The translations under genes were made by a program, and so were the position numbers. 7,430 nt of DNA from Planctomycetota bacterium (GTDB lineage Bacteria; Planctomycetota; PLA2): positions 1-7,430 of the forward strand of contig JAKLKT010000137.1 of NCBI GenBank assembly GCA_023150495.1. Reading direction: 5' to 3'. Each line of letters starts with the position of its first letter. Position 1 is the first letter of the stretch. Under the pieces are notes generated by a model that was given only the letters and a program-made list of their open reading frames with translations, had not been told where the DNA came from and did not search any database. Positions 4,801-7,430 of the stretch are shown in pieces.

Positions 4801-6293
4801 CATCGGCGGATCAGGAACTCCTTCGGGTCCACACGCATCGCGGCCTCGTGGGGGCACGCGTAGACGCAGGTCGGCTCGTCCCATCCCGCGCAGAGGTCGC
4901 ACGTGATGGCCTTCTGCGCCTTCCCCTCCTTCCCCTCGGCCCCGTCCTCCCCCCCGCCCCCTCCGATCCCGTGCATGTTGATGTTGCCGTACGGGCAGTT
5001 GCGCGCGCAGAGGCCGCATCCGATGCACCAGTCCTCGATCACGATCTCCATCGTGTCCCGGCGCCGGATCGATCCGACCGGGCAGCCGACCATGCAGAGC
5101 GGATCGTGGCAGGAGCGGCAGCTCGTGGGCACGAGGTAGCGGTCGAACCGGAGCCCGTCGCGGATGAGGCGCGTGACGCCGTCGTGGCTCGCCGCGCACG
5201 CGCGCACGCACTCGTCGCAGCGGGTGCAGCGGTCGAGGTCGATCAAGAGCAGGCTCTGCGCCTGCATGAGCCCCTGCTCGAGGAACTCGTCGACGGACAC
5301 CGCCGCGAGCTGCTCCAGCCTCCGCGCGTTCTCCGCGGCGTGGGCGCGCGCCTTCTCCTCGAGCCCGCGGCGGATCGCGGGGAACTCCGCCATCATCCGC
5401 GCGAAGTCGTCCTTGCCGATCTCCACGAGCTCGACGTGGTCGAGCGCGGTGCAGGTGGCGGTGCGCTTCCCCGCGCCGAGGAGCCCCATCTCGCCGAAGT
5501 AGTCGCCGCGGTGGAGGTACTTGAGGATCACCTCGCCGCCCGGGCTCTCCTGGGACACCTTCACGAACCCGATCCGGATGAGGTAGAGGCGGTCGGCGTC
5601 GTCGCCCTGCCTGCAGATCACCTTGCCGGGGTCGTACGAGACGAGGTTCACCCGCTCCCTGAGCCCTTCGACGAACTCCTCCGTGAGCCCCTCGAAGAGA
5701 GGCATCGCCTTCAGGTGCGTGGCGAGCGCGCGCCCCTTGTAGGCCCGGTCGAGCTGCTCCTTGAATTCCTTCGATCCGCGCTTCAGCACGTCGAGGATGT
5801 TCCGGAGCATCTCGAGCGCGACGACTTCGCCCCGCGCGCGCACGGTCGCGCTCCGCGGGTAGAAGGACATGCAGGTCATCTCGCCGAAGAGGTCGCCCTT
5901 GACGAGCGTGGCCTCGGGCCGGTCGAGCGAGAGGTCCACGGGCGCGTCGATCGGGATCGTGCCCGCCCGCGCGCGCGTCTCCTCGCGGCGGACGAGCGAC
6001 TGGAGGAAGCTCGTGATCCCGCCGAAGAGGCCCTTGACGCGCGCCTTCCCCTCGAGGTGCGCGACGGGCGTCTTCAGGAACACCTGGGCCTCGCCATCGA
6101 GGATGTAGAAGGCGGTCGAACCGAACTCCCCCTCGCGGCAGATGATCTCGTTGGGCGCGAACCGCCGCCGGACGACGGCGCCGAGGTTCTTCCTGAGGAG
6201 CGCCTCCGAGCAGCCCTTGAAGACGGGGATCTCCCGGAGCTGGTCGAGGTCGAGCGGCTCGCCCTCGAGGCGTCCTTCGGTGTCCTGCGCCAC
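4800..6293 (-). CDS. Double CNB domain fused to a four-cluster [4Fe-4S] ferredoxin
   Basis: The 497-residue protein is likely cytoplasmic, with no Sec or Tat signal. CNB domain 1 (about 18-170) has PBC motif GDLFGEM...RSAT (133-150). CNB domain 2 (about 193-315) has GDYFGEM...RTAT (263-280). Both keep the Gly-Glu pair and the Arg that bind the cyclic-nucleotide ribose and phosphate. Domain 1 contains an extra stretch of about 55 residues (76-130). After a helical linker, residues 350-490 form a DMSO-reductase-B/HybA-like ferredoxin with 16 cysteines in four groups: 356/359/362/366, 392/395/400/404, 423/426/429/433 and 465/468/476/480. A Gly/Glu/Lys-rich linker (443-461) separates the last two groups. 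It heads the operon with a b-type membrane cytochrome and a decahaem cytochrome, so it probably exchanges electrons with the former. Start GTG 6293 has no clear Shine-Dalgarno; a TAGAAT box 6 nt upstream suggests a leaderless message. Ligand gating of electron flow is an inference. Confidence 0.92.
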   Translation of the reverse strand: MAQDTEGRLEGEPLDLDQLREIPVFKGCSEALLRKNLGAVVRRRFAPNEIICREGEFGSTAFYILDGEAQVFLKTPVAHLEGKARVKGLFGGITSFLQSLVRREETRARAGTIPIDAPVDLSLDRPEATLVKGDLFGEMTCMSFYPRSATVRARGEVVALEMLRNILDVLKRGSKEFKEQLDRAYKGRALATHLKAMPLFEGLTEEFVEGLRERVNLVSYDPGKVICRQGDDADRLYLIRIGFVKVSQESPGGEVILKYLHRGDYFGEMGLLGAGKRTATCTALDHVELVEIGKDDFARMMAEFPAIRRGLEEKARAHAAENARRLEQLAAVSVDEFLEQGLMQAQSLLLIDLDRCTRCDECVRACAASHDGVTRLIRDGLRFDRYLVPTSCRSCHDPLCMVGCPVGSIRRRDTMEIVIEDWCIGCGLCARNCPYGNINMHGIGGGGGEDGAEGKEGKAQKAITCDLCAGWDEPTCVYACPHEAAMRVDPKEFLIRR

Positions 6294-6299
6294 GCGGGG

Positions 6300-6305
6300 A
6301 TTCTA
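6300..6305 (-). promoter_or_regulatory. Candidate -10 box for the electron-transfer operon, possibly leaderless
   Basis: TAGAAT on the minus strand ends 6 nt before GTG 6293, so a normal initiation distance would put the first transcribed base at the start codon itself. This fits the missing Shine-Dalgarno sequence. No good -35 box was found at 16-18 nt. The wider CGATAGAAT is repeated upstream of the antitoxin gene. Confidence 0.35.
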
Positions 6306-6306
6306 T

Positions 6307-6321
6307 CGGGGGTGGCCCCCG
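6307..6321. repeat. Perfect 6-bp inverted repeat upstream of the ferredoxin gene
   Basis: CGGGGG and CCCCCG flank a TGG loop. It lies in the 53-nt gap after the toxin stop, just upstream of the candidate -10 box. It could end or slow toxin transcription (no T-run follows) or act as an operator. I cannot decide between these from sequence. Confidence 0.4.
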
Positions 6322-6346
6322 GAGCAGCGCCGTGCACGAGGGCCGG

Positions 6347-6712
6347 CTATCGTCGGCGCCGCAGGCGAACGCGACCGGGCGAGATCACGACGAGATTCCC
6401 GCGGATCTCCTCCTCGGAAAGCAGGCGAAGGGCGGCAACGACGGACTGCGTCACCTGGGCGGCGGGCATCTCGTTGGGGAAGCGGGCGATCACGATTCCC
6501 CGGTGCGAACCCAGCGGGTACCGGAGGATGTTCGCGAAGCCGAGGTCGCCGCTCACGAGAACGAATGCCCCCGACTGTGCGTAGGAGAAGACGTTCGCGT
6601 CATCCTGGCCGCGAAGGCCGAGATCGCGCACGTCCTCGGCGGCAAACCCGTCCTTCCGGAGAGCGGTCGAGAGACTCCGCGGAAGGTCCTCGTCGAGGAG
6701 GAACGGCCCCAT
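6347..6712 (-). CDS. DUF5615 PIN-like toxin of a toxin-antitoxin pair
   Basis: The 121-residue protein matches the DUF5615 (COG4634-type) PIN-like family, whose members are proposed RNases similar to VapC. Visible family marks are the N-terminal LLDEDLP (5-11) with acidic residues at 7-9, the 'VRDLGLRGQDD' stretch (28-38) and 'VLVSGDLGFANI' (51-62), where Asp56 sits in place of the family's TRDxDF motif. The Arg-rich tail (114-121) is likely not part of the fold. The ATG at 6712 directly abuts the TGA of the antitoxin gene (TGAATG) and no Shine-Dalgarno is seen, so translation is expected to be coupled to the antitoxin. Enzyme activity is inferred from the family; the target RNA is unknown. 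Confidence 0.85.
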   Translation of the reverse strand: MGPFLLDEDLPRSLSTALRKDGFAAEDVRDLGLRGQDDANVFSYAQSGAFVLVSGDLGFANILRYPLGSHRGIVIARFPNEMPAAQVTQSVVAALRLLSEEEIRGNLVVISPGRVRLRRRR

Positions 6713-6940
6713 TCAGGAGATCGCTCTGACCTGGTCCTCGGAGAGCGTGCGGGCGGCGTAGGCGAGGGCGGCCAAGACGTCTTCCTTGGTGATCCCGTAC
6801 TCCTCGGCAACCTGCTCCTGTGTCATGCCCCCCGCGAGCTTGCCGACGACGAGGTCGACGGGCACGCGAGTCCCACGGATCACGGGCTTCCCGAACCGTA
6901 CATCGGGGTCGACTGTGATCCTCGGCGCGATCTCCTGCAT
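6713..6940 (-). CDS. DUF433 antitoxin, partner of the DUF5615 toxin
   Basis: The 75-residue protein is a typical DUF433 (COG2442) protein: 'RFGKPVIRGTRVPVDLVVGKL' at about 15-35, then a predicted helix-turn-helix with 'GMTQEQVAEEYGITKEDVLAALAYA' (38-62). Family members are proposed antitoxins that bind the PIN-like partner and often repress their own operon. ATG 6940 has AGGAG (6949-6953) 8 nt upstream, a clean start. It is the first gene of the pair and is followed by the toxin with no gap. A TAGAAT box 44 nt upstream of the start is a candidate promoter. The pair is a common mobile-prone module but no transposon ends are visible around it. Confidence 0.88.
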   Translation of the reverse strand: MQEIAPRITVDPDVRFGKPVIRGTRVPVDLVVGKLAGGMTQEQVAEEYGITKEDVLAALAYAARTLSEDQVRAIS

Positions 6941-6948
6941 CTCGTGAA

Positions 6949-6953
6949 CTCCT
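6949..6953 (-). promoter_or_regulatory. Ribosome binding site of the antitoxin gene
   Basis: AGGAG on the minus strand is 8 nt from ATG 6940. It is the best Shine-Dalgarno site in the minus-strand cluster, whereas the toxin has none. This would favour making more antitoxin than toxin. Confidence 0.7.
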
Positions 6954-6984
6954 GAGCGGAATGATCGGTCACATCACCATGGAC

Positions 6985-6990
6985 ATTCTA
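6985..6990 (-). promoter_or_regulatory. Candidate -10 box of the toxin-antitoxin operon
   Basis: TAGAAT (within CGATAGAAT, 6985-6993) is one of the few AT-rich hexamers in this gap and would give a leader of about 35-40 nt containing the AGGAG site. No convincing -35 box at normal spacing was found. Confidence 0.35.
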
Positions 6991-7147
6991 TCGCGACATC
7001 GCAGCCGTGCCGGCGCAAGAGCGACTGCCCACGCCCCCTTGACGTCCTCGCGGAGGAACGCCGCCTGCCGCCGCAGGTTCGGGTCTGTCACGAGGAAGCC
7101 CCCCCCCGCGCCCGACCGGCGACGCACTGTCCTGCGCCCGCGCCAAG

Positions 7148-7169
7148 CCCTCCCCCGCGCCCCCTCCCC
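7148..7169 (-). other. G-quadruplex-type motif in the intergenic region
   Basis: On the minus strand four G-runs of 4, 5, 5 and 3 are separated by loops of 1, 3 and 1 nt, which meets the usual G3+ N1-7 rule with very short loops. It lies about 75 nt upstream of the lipoprotein cytochrome start. Short loops favour stable folding; a regulatory role is unproven. Confidence 0.55.
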
Positions 7170-7242
7170 TCTCTGCCGAACGCAGCACGCTCCGCCGGTC
7201 CAGATCGGAATCGGCTTCTTTCCGTCGCCGCCTCGGGCAAGA

Positions 7243-7430
7243 ATGCGCGTCATGCGGGCGCTCGCCCTCCTCCTGCTGCCCGCCCTCGCCGCGTGCGCGC
7301 CGGCGGGGGCGCAGCAGGTCCCCGAGCGCGACCTCTTCCTGGGGGCGGGGTCGTGCGCCGCGCAGGCGTGCCACGGCGGCGGCTCCGCGGAGCGCCAGGA
7401 GTACAAGGTCTGGGCGACGCGCGACCGGCA
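7243..7430 (+). CDS. Lipoprotein c-type cytochrome, N-terminal part (cut by the window end)
   Basis: From ATG 7243 the product begins MRVMRALALLLLPALAAC, a signal peptide ending in a lipobox (LAAC, Cys18), so it is probably a periplasm-facing lipoprotein; cleavage after AGA (residue 23) is a less likely alternative. ATG 7252 is an equally possible start. Residues 38-44 read CAAQACH, a C-X4-C-H haem site, followed by GGGSAERQEYKVWATRD. This is like the opening of multihaem cytochrome c family proteins in which a CX4CH-type first site precedes a 'Y-x-x-W-x-x-x-D' stretch. The frame is open to the last base, and only about 62 residues are visible. No clear Shine-Dalgarno is present. It runs divergently from the toxin-antitoxin and electron-transfer genes. 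The class is probable; the haem number and function cannot be seen. Confidence 0.75.
   Translation, partial: MRVMRALALLLLPALAACAPAGAQQVPERDLFLGAGSCAAQACHGGGSAERQEYKVWATRDR

Larger units (their letters stand above)
6941..7242. other. Gap between divergent genes, with no convincing gene
   Basis: About 300 nt separate the antitoxin start from the cytochrome start. The left end holds the antitoxin ribosome site and candidate -10 box. On the minus strand, about 6969-7095 encodes a protein-like stretch (VTDPNLRRQAAFLREDVKG) ending at a TGA, which might be the decayed 3' end of a lost gene; I do not recognise it. The middle is C-rich on the + strand (7098-7170). No promoter for the rightward cytochrome gene could be picked out. 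Confidence 0.5.

Noticed and set aside
3920..6584. Plus-strand open frames opposite the b-type cytochrome and CNB-ferredoxin genes
   Set aside because: Composition is Arg/Glu/Val/Leu shadow-like, and the minus-strand genes are supported by motifs, spacing and overlaps.
6332..6955. Plus-strand frame opposite the toxin-antitoxin genes
   Set aside because: DUF433 and DUF5615 motifs with TGAATG coupling are on the minus strand.
6961..7242. Upstream in-frame extension of the lipoprotein cytochrome from ATG 6961
   Set aside because: It would bury the signal peptide behind 94 residues of Arg/Pro-rich, non-conserved-looking sequence.
1..7430. CRISPR array, insertion sequence ends, riboswitch or phage genes
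   Set aside because: No regularly spaced repeats, transposase, terminal inverted repeats, known riboswitch core or phage proteins were seen on either strand.

Overview
The window is very G+C-rich DNA with short intergenic gaps and strong G/C bias at third codon positions. It comes from a Gram-negative bacterium with a respiratory lifestyle: there are two multihaem c-type cytochrome genes, a b-type cytochrome gene and a lipoprotein signal. The UMP kinase and citrate synthase are ordinary bacterial types. I cannot name the phylum; Myxococcota, Planctomycetota or an acidobacterial or related uncultured lineage would all fit.

Layout. (1) Positions 1-1285, + strand: UMP kinase (pyrH) carrying an in-frame N-terminal extension of about 184 residues that looks like a degenerate cyclic-nucleotide-binding (CNB) domain plus a helical linker. 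(2) Positions 1300-1342, + strand: the 5' half of a tRNA-Ser(UGA), which stops in the 3' side of the anticodon stem. (3) Positions 1346-2611, - strand: citrate synthase (gltA), whose stop codon lies 3 nt from the tRNA break. (4) Positions 2787-6293, - strand: a tightly packed three-gene electron-transfer operon. In transcription order it encodes a soluble protein with two CNB domains followed by a four-cluster [4Fe-4S] ferredoxin domain, a five-helix di-haem b-type membrane protein, and a membrane-anchored decahaem cytochrome c. (5) Positions 6347-6940, - strand: a DUF433/DUF5615 (PIN-like) toxin-antitoxin pair. (6) Positions 6941-7242: a gap between divergent genes, with a G-quadruplex-type motif. 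(7) Positions 7243-7430, + strand: the start of a lipoprotein c-type cytochrome, cut by the window edge.

The most interesting unit is the electron-transfer operon. From topology I infer a wire across the membrane: cytoplasmic Fe-S protein, then two b haems stacked across the membrane, then periplasmic haems. The cytoplasmic end is fused to two CNB domains whose phosphate-binding motifs look intact, so the redox step could be gated by a cyclic nucleotide. A second CNB-like domain is joined to an essential nucleotide-metabolism enzyme at the other end of the window, and its ligand motif has decayed. The abrupt tRNA/gltA junction marks either a real rearrangement or an assembly join, and should be settled before any operon-level conclusion that spans it.
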